This document shows, one piece after another, positions 45,014 to 56,412 of a stretch of DNA of 64,000 nt. This stretch comes from Ischnura elegans. Taxonomy: Eukaryota; Arthropoda; Insecta; Odonata; Coenagrionidae. Below the pieces are notes generated by a model. It was not told the origin of the DNA, made no database searches, and saw nothing but the letters and a program-made list of their open reading frames with translations. Made by a program: the position numbers and the translations under genes. The stretch lies in the NCBI RefSeq assembly GCF_921293095.1, contig NC_060259.1, positions 25,985,812 to 26,049,811 on the forward strand. The letters run 5' to 3'. The stretch's first letter is position 1; each line of letters starts with the position of its first letter.

Positions 45014-45185
45014 ATTCAAGCCATCGCTGGACTTCAAGGAAGGAAGAGTGAAGACTGCACGAAGGAGAGGAGATTGAAGACGGAAGTATTCACTGAAGAC
45101 AGAAGAGGAGCATCGTTAGAAGACGCGTGCGATATTTGCGGCTTAGTTTTGGGCCCTTCTGGCAAATAAATAAAAATTTGCGTAA
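45014..45185 (+). CDS. Gene B, exon-like unit 4 with poly(A) signal
   Basis: TTACCTCTTCACAG leads to ATTCAAGCCATCGCTGGACT and a purine-rich body (GGAAGGAAGAGTGAAGAC, GAAGACGGAAG, GAAGACAGAAGAGGAG). In the predicted phase it encodes DSSHRWTSRKEE and stops. AATAAA occurs at 45165-45170 just after TTGGGCCCTTCTGG, so it can serve as a complete last exon. The downstream part is the start of the 364-bp duplicated segment. Confidence 0.42.
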
Positions 45186-45830
45186 GGCTAGGCGTTTTTT
45201 ACGTGCGTTAGTTTTAGTTTTTTTTGTGCCGTGGTTTTGCATTACATATTCCATTGCGTCATGCAGGAATGTGGCGTCGGCTAGGTAGGAAATTTTTGAT
45301 TTCCTATGGATGCCATTGTCACGTTCTTGGGTGTTGCTTTGGAGTGGTGCAAATCCTCGGAAGGGTTATTTATTTGTGTTTGCACTAACCCGCTCTCTCC
45401 CTAGGTCCGCAAGCCATCGCTGGATGTGAAGAGAAGAATGAAGATTCATAGGAAGAACAGAAGACAGAAGATGGATGGCATCGCGGGACCAGAAGAAGAC
45501 GACTTCTTAGCTTTGGGCCCTTCTGGCCAAAAAACATAAATTTGCGTAAGGCTAGGCGTTTTTTCCCTGCGTTAGTTTTAGTTTTTTGTGCCGTGGTTTT
45601 GCATTACGTATTCCATTGCGTCATGCAGGAATGTGGCGTCGGCTAGGTAGGAAATTTTTGATTTCCTATGGATGCCATTGTCACGTTCTTGTGTGTTGCT
45701 TTGGAGTGGTGCAAATCCTCGGAAGGGTTATTTATTTGTGTTTGCACTAACCCGCTCTCTCCCTAGGTCCGCAATCCATCGCTGGACATGATGATAAGGA
45801 GAAAGAAGATACATGGAAGAAGATGGGATG
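45148..45830 (+). repeat. Recent ~364-bp tandem duplication carrying a 3' splice site and exon start
   Basis: From TTTGGGCCCTTCTGG at 45148 and 45512, two nearly identical units follow: TTGCGTAAGGCTAGGCG (45178, 45542), GGAATGTGGCGTCGGCTAGG, GATTTCCTATGGATGCC, and CTCTCTCCCTAGGTCCGCAA (exon starts 45405 and 45767). Differences are few, so the duplication is young. The period is 362-364 bp. Confidence 0.93.
45405..45540 (+). CDS. Gene B, exon-like unit 5
   Basis: CGCTCTCTCCCTAG is followed by GTCCGCAAGCCATCGCTGGA, GTGAAGAGAAGAATGAAGAT and GATGGCATCGCGGGACC. Phase-1 reading gives GPQAIAGCEEKNEDS and a stop. TTTGGGCCCTTCTGG and ACATAAA follow, matching the end of unit 4 but with a weaker poly(A) signal. 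Confidence 0.42.
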
Positions 45831-45890
45831 GTGCACCTAACCGAGCCGGCTTCTTGCGGCTCTACATGAGTTGCAGCATATAAGGAGCGG
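45767..45890 (+). CDS. Gene B, exon-like unit 6
   Basis: The same acceptor as unit 5, then GTCCGCAATCCATCGCTGGA. Phase 1 gives GPQSIAGHDDKEKED followed by nine more codons to TAA at 45838. The first ~20 nt are nearly identical to unit 5, then the sequences diverge while staying purine-rich (GGAGAAAGAAGATACATGG). Confidence 0.42.
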
Positions 45891-46731
45891 TATGATCTCA
45901 TAATATTCATTCAAATTTGGTTCATTTTTCCCATATAAATTTTTAAGTTTACGAGCTGTTTGAGAATGTTCAATTTTGCATTCATTAACGGAACTCAATT
46001 GTGCTCATGCTTATACTGAACTTCTAATTTGCCCATTATGCCATGAAAATTAACAAATAAACTTAATATCCTCCTGAATTTAGTCATTGACTACTTAGTT
46101 TGAAAATTGTACTTGGTACTAAGTAACTGGAAGCGATATGACATTGATCTATTAACTTTGAATTGAATTGAAAAACTGTGAAAAAATATTGCAAATATTT
46201 TTTTTGTGCCAACATTTTTCTGGATGACTGATAATCACGCATCGACGTATTTTCTTTACTTATGTTTTTGAGTCAAAATGTCACCTCCCTTAACAGTGTC
46301 CGCAAAATATTTTCACATTATGAAGCAGTCTGAATAACTTTTATATATAATTGGTTTCTAATTATCTGTTTAATCATTACAAATTTTAATCTCCATCATG
46401 TTCTTGCATTCTGAAACACAATTATTTAACTTTTATTGTTTTGTGGAAGTTTACCCTCTTCACAATCAATCCTTAATTTTTCCTATTTAAACAAAGATAT
46501 AATTCCATTTGTTTGGAATTATTAATTAATTGAATATTATTATAATTTCCTTTGTATTACAGGAAAGTTTATTTTTCACTCAAAGCTTTTTAAAACTAAT
46601 TAAAAGGTGAGCCTATTCACTGTGTAACGTCCATGCACCATAAGAAAATTTATCGATTCATTCGGCCATGAAGCCGATTTTCGAGGACATTGCTTTGTCT
46701 CTTTATGAGTGTTCGTTTTTTTCAATTGCAG
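45891..46731. other. Intron-like AT-rich sequence
   Basis: No exon or repeat recognised. The final stretch, CGTTTTTTTCAATTGCAG, is a strong acceptor. Confidence 0.45.
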
Positions 46732-46830
46732 AGTTCGTTGGATAGTATTGTGTGAGTTGACTACTGGAGGCCTCGATGAATGCACGTGCAAAGAGATCGA
46801 ACGAATACAGCTCGTTGGCGCAGGCAGACG
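46732..46830 (+). CDS. Candidate 33-codon cassette exon
   Basis: Between TTTTTTTCAATTGCAG and CAGACG/GTAAGATTT lies 99 nt, open only in phase 2-2, encoding VRWIVLCELTTGGLDECTCK and EIERIQLVGAGRR. Entry phase equals the exit phase of the exon at 29555, so it could be spliced to that exon directly, but not to 34640. Both splice sites are strong. It shares GGCCTCGA-AGAATGMA-like words with unit 2, hinting at common origin. A 33-codon open frame alone is weak evidence. Confidence 0.38.
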
Positions 46831-47885
46831 GTAAGATTTCATTCATTCCTCTTACAAGGTTTGAATTCAGTTCATAACCATTATTTAGTGATCACATAGG
46901 TACACTATAATTTTTACATTTAGGAACCTCGATGATAAAGGTAATGATTGCGTGAGAAAATAAATAAATATTTTCAAATATTTTCGATTTGAAACTTCAT
47001 TTCTAATAAATTAAATAATTCGAATGAAGGACAGTTATGGGGATTTTCGTGAATGTATCATAAGTATTAACTTTGCTCTTTAATTTTCTCATTGTAATGT
47101 AGTGGTCGAGGTTTCCATATTGACCTTGCTTTTGGTAACTCAGCATCCGTCGTGCGCACTCAAGTCATAACTGCCTCGGAGATCCTACCTGAGGGAAACA
47201 TGAGATTCCGGTCATATTTTCTACCTTTCTGAATTTTTCGTGATGGCGGTTTTTGACGTAATACTTTGACCTCTGGCTCTTTGCACGATCTTGAGCATTA
47301 ACTTATATTATTTCTTTCGTATCAGAAGACTTAATTATTAAATTACAACCTACAAAAATGTATAAAAATACATCCTCCTGGATAGGTGTAGTGTGCTTAA
47401 TATGGATGCCATATTTGTAACTTCTGCTTTCGTCTTTTTAAATACTTTCATCGTATTGATTTTTATGATTTCATTATTGTTTTCCATTCATGAAATAGTA
47501 CATACATTAAATGTAGAATGGTATATTTTTTATATCAATTTTTAGTAATACCCATGGAGTCCAAGTAAGTCGTAAAAAAGATATATTAATAACACACTCA
47601 GCTCACTGTAATTATTTCCGGGAAAATTTTTAATATTGCCAAATCATATCTATAAAAGTTTTAAAGAATAATGAAAATACATTGAAATGTCGCCGACTAG
47701 ATAATCGTCAAATGATTTGGAATTACCCACTCTTGCATTTTTTTAATTTTAAAAATCTTGAGACACTTAAAAAGTTTATATTTTCTAAACTTCATCCTCG
47801 AAATGATATTTCTGAGGTGACAGTTAACTTTTTAGGTATCCCCTTTGTTGGATTATGAGACTTTTTTCTTGTTATATGACCACAG
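46831..47885. other. Intron-like AT-rich sequence
   Basis: Nothing recognised; ends CTTTTTTCTTGTTATATGACCACAG, a plausible acceptor. Confidence 0.45.
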
Positions 47886-48240
47886 GTCAAGCTTGTGGAC
47901 AGCGACAGCGATTGCTTTTGGAGACAACTCTTCAGGTCCATGAAATGGACATATGAAGTTTACTGTGGCGACAACTAGAGAATTGAGGATTTTATCGTGA
48001 AGAAAGGAAGAATGAAGATAGGAAGAAAGAAGACACCAAGCCTGAAGATAGTTGTTTTTTTGTTGCCTTTTTTGTTGCAATTATTGTACAGGGTGTTTGT
48101 ATATTTTTTAATAATGCATGTATTTTTTCCAGGTATAGTTAGGATTTGCGGCAGGAGAGTAAGGATTTTCTATTGCGTCCTACCGTCGAGTATAAATAAC
48201 TCAAATTAGGCAGATCTTCGTGTATCGTGGCCACGATTCC
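47886..48240 (+). CDS. Gene B, exon-like unit 7
   Basis: After the acceptor, phase 1 gives GQACGQRQRLLLETTLQVHE and MDI, then a stop at about 47954. The body contains AGAAAGGAAGAATGAAGATA and AAGAAAGAAGACACCAAG. The segment 48100-48240 (ATGCAT..TTTTTTCYAG, GGCAGGAGAG, AGGCAGRTCTTCGT) is repeated at 61880-61990, after the distant unit at 61754. No AATAAA is evident close to the stop. Confidence 0.35.
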
Positions 48241-48299
48241 GTATTTAGGCGTTTAATTAATTCAGGCGTATAAAGTAATATTTAGGTAGGCAGGGCTGT

Positions 48300-48445
48300 A
48301 TGAATGGATGAATGTGATTTTATTAATGAGTGAATGGAATGTGATTTTATGAATGAGAGAGTGGAATTGATTTGACGAATGAGTGAATGTGAAGTGATTT
48401 TATGAATGAGTGTTTGCTAGTAGTAGTAGTAGTAGTACTAATGGT
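48300..48445. repeat. GAATGAGTGAATGTGATTTTAT minisatellite and (TAG)n
   Basis: Four imperfect ~30-bp units with TGAATG, AGTGRATG and GTGATTTTAT(G/T)AATGAG words, followed by a TAGTAGTAGTAGTAGTAG run. Confidence 0.85.
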
Positions 48446-51400
48446 AGTGTTAGTAGCAATACTGACACTAACTGTCCTTTCCTTTCACTAAAAATCCCTC
48501 CCCACCCTCCCTCCCCCTCAAAATCCAAACTGCTCCCTCTACGTGGGGAGGGGGATAAACAGAGGAAAGTCTATACCAATCAATTATAGATTTTAATGAA
48601 TCATTTATGTTATCTCCTGCTTCAATTATAGCGCAGGACTTTCCTCTGGCTAAAGCAGTATGGTATCCTAGATCAATTTCAAATTCTGTATTTGTGCCAT
48701 GTATTTAGGAGGTTTGAAGTGGTAGAATGTTATCTTATTTTGTTCTGTTTATAATGTTTTCACTTTTTGTTATTTTAATTCTTTTGGTTAAAATATGTTT
48801 CATGGTAACATTACTGATTTATTTTTCATTCACTTTTTTACTATCTTAGCTGATTTTATCCACCAATTTTGGTATTGTTTTTTTATATTTTCTCATTACA
48901 ATGATATGGTAAAAAAGTATTACTGTGTTTTTTAAGGAATTAGAGTAATTTAAAATTTATTAACTATCTTTATTCATTTTCACTGCTCTTGATAATGTTG
49001 TGCTGTGTAATGATATACTCTGTAAAATTAAATATTGAGTTATATTCCAATTTAAGCATTTTCGTTGTTAAATACATTTTAGTCCCTCCTTTTCGTTAGT
49101 ATTGGGATTTTTTGTAAAATGCATGATTCAAATTTCTCTACATGCTAAAATATGCCAATAATTTTTCTATTACCTTTTTGCATATTATTTTTTGTAAGTG
49201 TATATAGAATTATCTTGAATTAATAAAAATTTGAAGTACTGCGATTTTTGAATCCCTTTTTGGTAGGCTTTTCTTCGATGCTTTTATTATGTGCCCTGTC
49301 AGAGTTTCTAACCTGCCATCCGCGTTGATGGCTTCCGCTGAGAGTATCAATATTGTAATATTATTTTTGTCTCATTTACTGGTGAAAAATTTATAATTAC
49401 ATTTTTACTCCTAGTTTTCATTTTAGTTACACTAATACTTAATAGTAGAAATTAGAATATTGTTGACCTCACAATGTGGGTCCATAAGTAAAATTTTGCA
49501 TGCTAAAAAATTTCGAGATTGAAAAACTTCTGAATACCTAGGTGAAAATGACACAACCGCTGTTAAAGGACTTGAGAAAGTAAAAACAGTACTTTTTAAT
49601 ACACCGTGGCCCTAATGAGGACACAGGGGTGGTAACCACCGATGTCAAAGGGATGGCGTAAGCAGCATGGTAAGATGTCCAAGTTTCCAAGCATGCTCAA
49701 GTCAACATACCGATATTGTAAACTTGTGATCGCCAGGGTTAATGCGTTCGGCAAATGTTTATGATGTTTATTTTGCACTACCTGGGCAGCCGAACTGACT
49801 TACCATTGCGTTTTAACTTGGAAAAGTTATTGATGAGGTCTGCAGATCGCCCAGTTCACCACCAACGGCTATACGGAGGTCATTTGTTAATGACGGGTGA
49901 GGTGGAGTATCTGGACTAGCAAGTTGTCAACCCTAGTCTTGGAAGTATGAGTCAATGAAATAGTTTTTGATTAACTTTAGTGAAAGTTCTTTTTCTTTGA
50001 CCCCCTAAAACTCCTGATTTTCCAATGACTGTGATCTAAGGACAATTGAATGACTATATGCTATGCAGGTATGGTTTTTTTACAGCTGTTACATTTCACC
50101 TTTCTTACGCGCTGCAGTGCTTTCACTCCTAATTCGGCATTTGGGGTTTTCATAAAATGAATAGGTAAAGGAAGGATCTGATTCTTAAATCAATATTCCT
50201 TTATATGAAGGTCATAATTTAGGGTAAAAGAATCCCAATTTTTTCCTCGAATATTAGAAAGAGGATCTTCTAATCGGCTTCTGTGTTGTTACCCATTGCG
50301 AATCCGAGCTATAAATCCGAGTTTTTACGCGGAAATTAAGAATAATTAGGATCGTCCACTGTAGTTTACATTCATGTTGATGTGATTTATCAAATTCAGG
50401 CTATGATGGAGGCATTACTCAGCATGGACGTCTGTGGTAATAGCATAATACAAGCCTCGACATTGATTTCGAGTCTTGTTCATCCTCGATTTACAAAAAG
50501 TGCAACAGCGGAGTGATTTTGTTTTTGTAATAAAGGCACTTAATTTCCACGCGTATTTCTTTGGGGGCTATATGTTTTTTTAATTTATCACCATTCCTCT
50601 TGTTATTAGTGCTTTATATTTTGCGTGGTGGGAGGGATATACATACTCTTATAGTACTACGTCTATCTATACATGACCCATGATAAGAAAATAAGCATAG
50701 GATTCGATGCGTATGTTTTTTATGTGCTCATGTATTCGCATTTTATCTGAGGTATATTTAACTAAAAATCACCGTTAGACGGAATAAAGGTACATAACTT
50801 AAATTTAATCTTCGAAAGGGCTTGTTGTTCTATTTGAGAATAAACTAATATTACAGGCGGAGTAATCTAAGGTAATGTGAGGACTGTAAACAAAGCATAT
50901 ATTTTTCGATAGAGATGTTCTTAAATCGCTTTTCAAAATCTTTTTAGCAGATTGTGCCTGACTTTGTCTCTTAATTTGATTGAAGAAAAGACATGGTAGT
51001 ATTTTCGCGTTATAATTCAATAATTTCATTAAAATTCAGGTTTTAATTAAAGAAACAGGATTTTGAGGTGATACCCTCAATGGTTAGCGTTCAACTTGGT
51101 AACCCTCGAGATGAATTTTAAGCGATATAAGCGGATGGATTTTCTTTTCTTGTAATTGAGAGGTCGGGGTGACCAAGTGGGCCACTTGCTATGTCCCAAA
51201 CACAATTCAGTCGAGCTTTATAGGTAGGTCGTAAGGAAAACGGTGCCGAAGCATCTCTTCAGATGCCACACACGCGAACTCTTAGGTGATTGGCTCTGGG
51301 CACACCCGACCTCTCTTTTTCACATATTTAAACATTCAAAGGTCAACTACAACTCGCAGCAAAGACTAGCAAAATGCGTTTTCAAAATCTTTTTAGCAGA

Positions 51401-52340
51401 ATGTGCCTGACTTAAGCTCTTAAGCGGATTATTATCTACTTTGTTTATGGGGACTTATTCACGAAAACCTCAATTTTTCCGAATCCTCACCAATGTCGAC
51501 GCGGTGACGTATAAGGAGTACAACTGCAGCTGTCATATTTAGAAGTTCATAGTTCAAATGCTGACGTACGTACGACGGTGCATATCACGGTTTTTATTCA
51601 TATATTTAAGAAGGCAAAATAGGGATAATGATACGTATAATTGTATAATTTTATAATATGACTAACTGACTCGGCGAACTTCTTACCGCCTACCAGTCAT
51701 TGAACTTGAAGTTAAATTCACCATTTATAAATCAAGAGTGGCTTCATTGTTTTTAATCATATTTTATTAATTATAATGAAATACGGATACTATTTCAATA
51801 AAAATACGTTAATGAGTATCAATATTGCTTGTCAGATAGACATTTTCTTTATTTAATCTACGTAGGGTGGATCGGACTACGTTTACGCGGATTTTTTTTC
51901 AATAAATATTCCTAAATTTTGTTTAAGAAATATTGGGCATTGTGGTTTTGTAAAGCGTTTAATAAAATAAAAATTAAACGAATTCAGTTGTTGGCTATTT
52001 GTGTTATTAACCGTAAAAAAATGTTTTTAGGTCCAAATTCGTTGCGTAAACTTGGCCCGTTCACGGGGAAGGTTAACACAACGCCAGACCGACGCTTGAC
52101 TGATTCTCAAAATCGTGTAAGAAAAGCCCCTATGAAGCAGCATTCGTATCAAATGACTTAAGGTGCGCCAGTTATAGTATCTCTGTTTGGAAAAAACGCA
52201 CTGCGTAAACGTGCTGCATGCGCAAACGCACCACGGTGTACCCTACACATTCGTGCTTAATGACTCGAGTCAAGCACCTTCTGATAAATAACAGTTTTTG
52301 TTTTGTTATCAGGCGCAAGATAAAGCGGATGAAGCTAAAT
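48446..52340. other. Nearly 4 kb of AT-rich sequence with no recognised gene
   Basis: Only a C-rich patch at 48495-48555 and a duplicated GCTTTTCAAAATCTTTTTAGCAG-type sequence (near 50930 and 51380) stand out. The 80-codon frame at 51919-52161 has no domain and no splice evidence. Confidence 0.45.
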
Positions 52341-52358
52341 AAATGCAGCGAAGCGAAG

Positions 52359-52613
52359 CAGTGACGCAGCGAGGGGGGTTTTGGGGGGTTAAAACCCCCC
52401 CAAGAGCTCAGAGAATTTTTTATAAAAACTTTTGTTAATAATATTAGGGGGACGGATAGTCACTAGCAAAACATATTTAACTATTCACACAGCCGCAAAA
52501 CCCACTATTTTGAACCATTTGTCTTAAAAAATGTCTGGGGGAGGGCCCCCACGCCTCTCGCTTACCTTAGCGAGTTTTCTATACCCTACAGACCCGTAGT
52601 ATTAGCTGCGCCT
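52359..52613 (+). mobile_element. MITE-like repeat, copy 1
   Basis: CAGTGACGCAGCGAGGGGGG, AGAGCTCAGAGAAWTTTT, TTTGAACCATTTGTCTTAAA, and ...TAGTATTAGCTGCGCC recur in order at 62903-63153. The ends (GACGCAGC and, inverted, GGCGCAGC) form short terminal inverted repeats. No clear target duplication remains. Confidence 0.75.
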
Positions 52614-53700
52614 AAAACCTATCCTTAATTCCTAGCTGCGCTCTTGAATAGAAGGAAGAAATACAGCGGATGGTTTACCGACTCGTTAACATACCACGTT
52701 TAATTGACCATGAGAAAATCATGGGTTTTCATTAGCGCATGATCACAAACATCACAATAACTGAAAGACTGACCATGTAATTTGTTAATCGTTATCACGA
52801 ATGCAACACGAATTGGAAATTGAATACGTTTAAGCTCAAAAGGGCATATAAATTGGGATCATGGAATCTTTGAAATGATAACTTTCTCATCTTTGAGTTT
52901 TACTTTGAGTAAAGTCACGTGAATATCATTCATTATCATTTTTTTAAATCACCCAACGCATTCCGTTGGATAGTTATGGTTGGTTTAGGTTTCGAAAGAT
53001 AATGATCACAGCCTACATTCAGCTGTAAATCGTGCCTTGGTAAGCCAGGTACGTCCAAGGACTTCAAATATTCAGATAGATAGTTGGCGATTTCGTCTTC
53101 GTTTGTTACACAGTTAAAAGATTTGAAATCATGCAGAGTACCAACCATTTGATCCTGATTTACCTAGTTTGAGTAATCCACATCTTCGTTCTAGGCCGTC
53201 AAAATTGTTCGCTCAATCAACCAATTTTGATGTTTGAGGTCAATCATATTGTGGAACACTTTGTTGATGAGCTCACCTTCCGATGAAATTAATTCGCAAA
53301 CATTCCGACGAAGTGAAATCAAACGATTCCTCGACAGGAACACGGACATTACCGTTTGTCACAATTGCTTGGAGATTTGTTTACAAACACGGAAGTGAAG
53401 AGTCTACTCAAGCTGGGCTTACAATTAGCTCTAATTAAATTTTTAAATACAATTTCAATATTTTGAATATATCTAATAATTAAAATTTTATACGAAGTCC
53501 AGTTATGAAATTGGTAAAAACAAAACAAATAATTTAATTTGTAGTTTTGACCGACTTATCAATGGGGAACATGCATAATTTTTTTAAAGTGCTTTAATAA
53601 GGTCTCTACCTCAAATGTACTCACCGAAAATTTCGCGGATGAATAATGTTTTTAGCCGAGTTATGAGTCTTTAAAAATTAATCTTCATCGGCTGCTTGAA
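52614..53700. other. No gene recognised
   Basis: Unassigned. A minus-strand frame at 52936-53148 is unrecognised. Confidence 0.4.
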
Positions 53701-53927
53701 AACACGACGTCATCGGAGCGTGACGTCACGGCACGGTATCCACTGATGGCTGAGGCAGTGGATAGAACTTGCGTTAGAATTCTATTGAATAGAATAAGAA
53801 TAGAATTTGCGTCCCAGAAAGCTGTTTTACGCATAATGCCCACATTAAAGTTATTAACATTGAACGAAAAATCGAAAAAGTGCGGCCTCGGACCGATCAT
53901 GTCGGTGGGGAACGGAACGATACGCGC
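53701..53927 (+). other. Sequence upstream of 18S; possible residual 5' ETS, with CRE
   Basis: TGACGTCA at 53721-53728 is followed by ATGGCTGAGGCAGTGG (ATG 53746). The frame stays open into the 18S sequence, which cannot be real coding. I cannot tell where any external transcribed spacer begins or where unrelated DNA joins. Confidence 0.3.
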
Positions 53928-55079
53928 TCCCTGGTTGATCCTGCCAGTAGTCATATGCTTGTCTCAAAGATTAAGCCATGCATGTCTCAGTACAAACCGC
54001 TTTAAGGCGAAACCGCGAATGGCTCATTAAATCAGTTATGGTTCCTTGGATCTTACCCACGCTCACATGGATAACTGTGGTAATTCTAGAGCTAATACAT
54101 GAACCTCGTGCCCCGACCAGTGATGGGAGGGGTGCTATTATTAGAACAAAACCAATCGGCTCGTCCGTTGCCTTGGTGACTCTGAATAACTTTTGCCTGA
54201 TCGCATGGTCCTGGCACCGACGACGCATCTTTCAAATGTCTGCCTTATCAACTTTCGATGGTAGGTTCTGCGCCTACCATGGTTGTAACGGGTGACGGGG
54301 AATCAGGGTTCGATCCCGGAGAGGGAGCCTGAGAAAAGGCTACCACATCCAAGGAAGGCAGCAGGCGCGCAAATTACCCACTCCCGGAACGGGGAGGTAG
54401 TGACGAAAAATAACGATACGGGACTCATCCGAGGCCCCGTAATCGGAATGAGAACACTTTAAATCCTTTAACGAGGATCTATTGGAGGGCAAGTCTGGTG
54501 CCAGCAGCCGCGGTAATTCCAGCTCCAATAGCGTATATTAAAGTTGTTGCGGTTAAAAAGCTCGTAGTCGGAGGTGTGTCTCGGACGGTCGGTTCGCCGC
54601 TTGTTGGTGCTCAACTGGCCGGTCCGGACGTCCTGCCGGTGGGGCCTCACGGCCCCGTCATCCTTCTTTGGTCCTCTTCACCGAGTGCCTTGGTGGGCCG
54701 GCACGTTTACTTTGAACAAATTAGAGTGCTCAAATCAGGCCGTTGGTCGCCTGAATACTGTGTGCATGGAATAATGGAATAGGACCTCGGTTCCATTTTG
54801 TTGGTTTTCGGGACTCGAGGTAATGATTAATAGGGACGGACGGGGGCATTCGTATTGCGACGTTAGAGGTGAAATTCTTGGATCGTCGCAAGACGAACCG
54901 ATGCGAAAGCATTTGCCAAGAACGTTTTCGTTGATCAAGAACGAAAGTTAGAGGTTCGAAGGCGATCAGATACCGCCCTAGTTCTAACCATAAACGATGC
55001 CAGCTAGCCATCCGCCGAAGTTCCTTCTATGACTCGGCGGGCAGCTTCCGGGAAACCAAAGCTCTTGGTTGCAAAGCTC

Positions 55080-55124
<45 letters not shown>

Positions 55125-55566
55125 GCGGCTTAATTTGACTCAACACGGGAAACCTCACCAGGCCCAGACACCGGTAGGATTGACAGAATAAGAGCTCTTT
55201 CTTGATTCGGTGGGTGGTGGTGCATGGCCGTTCTTAGTTGGTGGAGCGATTTGTCTGGTTAATTCCGATAACGAACGAGACTCTGGCCTGCTAACTAGGC
55301 GTCGGAATCTATTACGCTTCCGACGTAGCAATCTTCTTAGAGGGGCAGGCGGCTCCTAGCCGCACGAGATTGAGCAATAACAGGTCTGTGATGCCCTCAG
55401 ATGTTCTGGGCCGCACGCGCGCTACACTGAAGGAATCAGCGTGTCCTACCTGGCCGAAAGGCCCGGGTAACCCGCTGAACCTCCTTCGTGCTAGGGATTG
55501 GGGCTTGCAATTTTTTCCCATGAACGAGGAATTCCCAGTAAGCGCGAGTCATAAGCTCGCGTTGAT

Positions 55567-55612
<46 letters not shown>

Positions 55613-55708
55613 AATGATTTAGTGAGGCCTTCGGACTGGTGCGCGGCGCTCAGCCGTTTAACCGCGGCGGCGCCGCCGTTGCCGGAAAGATGGCCAAACT
55701 TGATCATT

Positions 55709-55745
<37 letters not shown>

Positions 55746-55766
55746 TAACCTGCGGAAGGATCATTA
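53928..55766 (+). rRNA. 18S ribosomal RNA, near full length, probably a pseudogene copy
   Basis: Begins CTGGTTGATCCTGCCAGTAG and ends CTGCGGAAGGATCATTA, with GTGCCAGCAGCCGCGGTAAT, AATTGACGGAAGGGCACCAC and GTACACACCGCCCGTCGC in place. Length about 1.84 kb, normal for an arthropod. Lesions affect near-invariant parts: about 17 nt are missing near 55065-55072, where CCAAAGCTCTTGG joins directly to TTGCAAAGCT; GAGAAACGGCTACC has lost its C (about 54337); and the 3' GTGAACCTGCGG has become GTTAACCTGCGG. Such changes are not expected in an expressed copy. Sequencing or assembly error is the alternative. Confidence 0.97.
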
Positions 55767-55961
55767 CTGTGTTTTTCGAAACGAGAGTTTCCTTGGAAAG
55801 AGACAAAGAGTCAAAGAGACAACGAGAGCGTTCTTCTCGGGTACCGAGAATCGGTTTTAAATGCCCTTCGCCCGAGAGAACGAGAGAGGGAAAGATTTTT
55901 CCCGTCGGTTCTTACCGAAGAAAAGACTTTGAAATTTTTTTTTAAATCTAAAAATAAAAAC
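55767..55961 (+). other. ITS1 (~195 bp)
   Basis: Spacer between 18S and 5.8S; A/G-rich (GAGACAAAGAGTCAAAGAGACAACGAGAG condensed here as GA-rich runs), ending in an A-rich tract. Unusually short among insects. Confidence 0.85.
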
Positions 55962-56118
55962 AAATCCTAAACGGTGGATCACTTGGCTCGTGGATCGATG
56001 AAGGACGCAGCAAACTGCGCGTCGTATTGTGAACTGCAGGACACATGAACATCGACGCTTCGAACGCACATTGCAGCCCACAGATTCTGTTCCCGGGCTA
56101 CGCCTGGCTGAGGGCCGG
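55962..56118 (+). rRNA. 5.8S ribosomal RNA, with a substitution in a conserved motif
   Basis: AAACGGTGGATCACTTGGCT and TGTGAACTGCAGGACACATG, ending near GGCTGAGGGCC. The nearly invariant GATGAAGAACGCAGC reads GATGAAGGACGCAGC, which supports a degenerate copy. The ends are estimated by comparison with the usual ~155-nt length. Confidence 0.93.
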
Positions 56119-56332
56119 CAATCGAGTTCTCCGACTTTGATTGTCGGACGATCGGGGGCGAGGGGCCGCTCTGCGGTCTCCCCGCCCGGATCGAACGAGA
56201 GGGAGGGAATGGCGTCGCCTTTCCTCTTCCCACGAACGCATCGCTTCGCTTCGCAAGAACGGCGATCGCTTCCAGCGGAAGAGCGAAACTTCGCCCGCGA
56301 TCCCGAACTCGAAAATTTTTCAATTTTCACGC
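56119..56332 (+). other. ITS2 (~215 bp)
   Basis: GC-rich spacer between 5.8S and 28S with several stem-forming segments. Frames through it on both strands are not genes. Confidence 0.85.
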
Positions 56333-56378
56333 CGACCTCAGAGCAGGTGAGATCACCCGCTGAATTTAAGCATATTAA

Positions 56379-56412
<34 letters not shown>

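Noticed and set aside
44490-45077. Overlapping minus- and plus-strand frames of 60-122 codons around units 2 and 3
   Set aside because: They run antisense to or out of phase with the splice-defined units and have no domain.
52936-53148. 70-codon minus-strand frame beginning MVGTLHDFKS
   Set aside because: No recognisable family, splice sites or support from neighbours.
53746-54030. 94-codon frame starting MAEAVDRTCV and entering 18S
   Set aside because: The second half is translated 18S rRNA; only the resemblance of its start to 33209 was kept as a finding.
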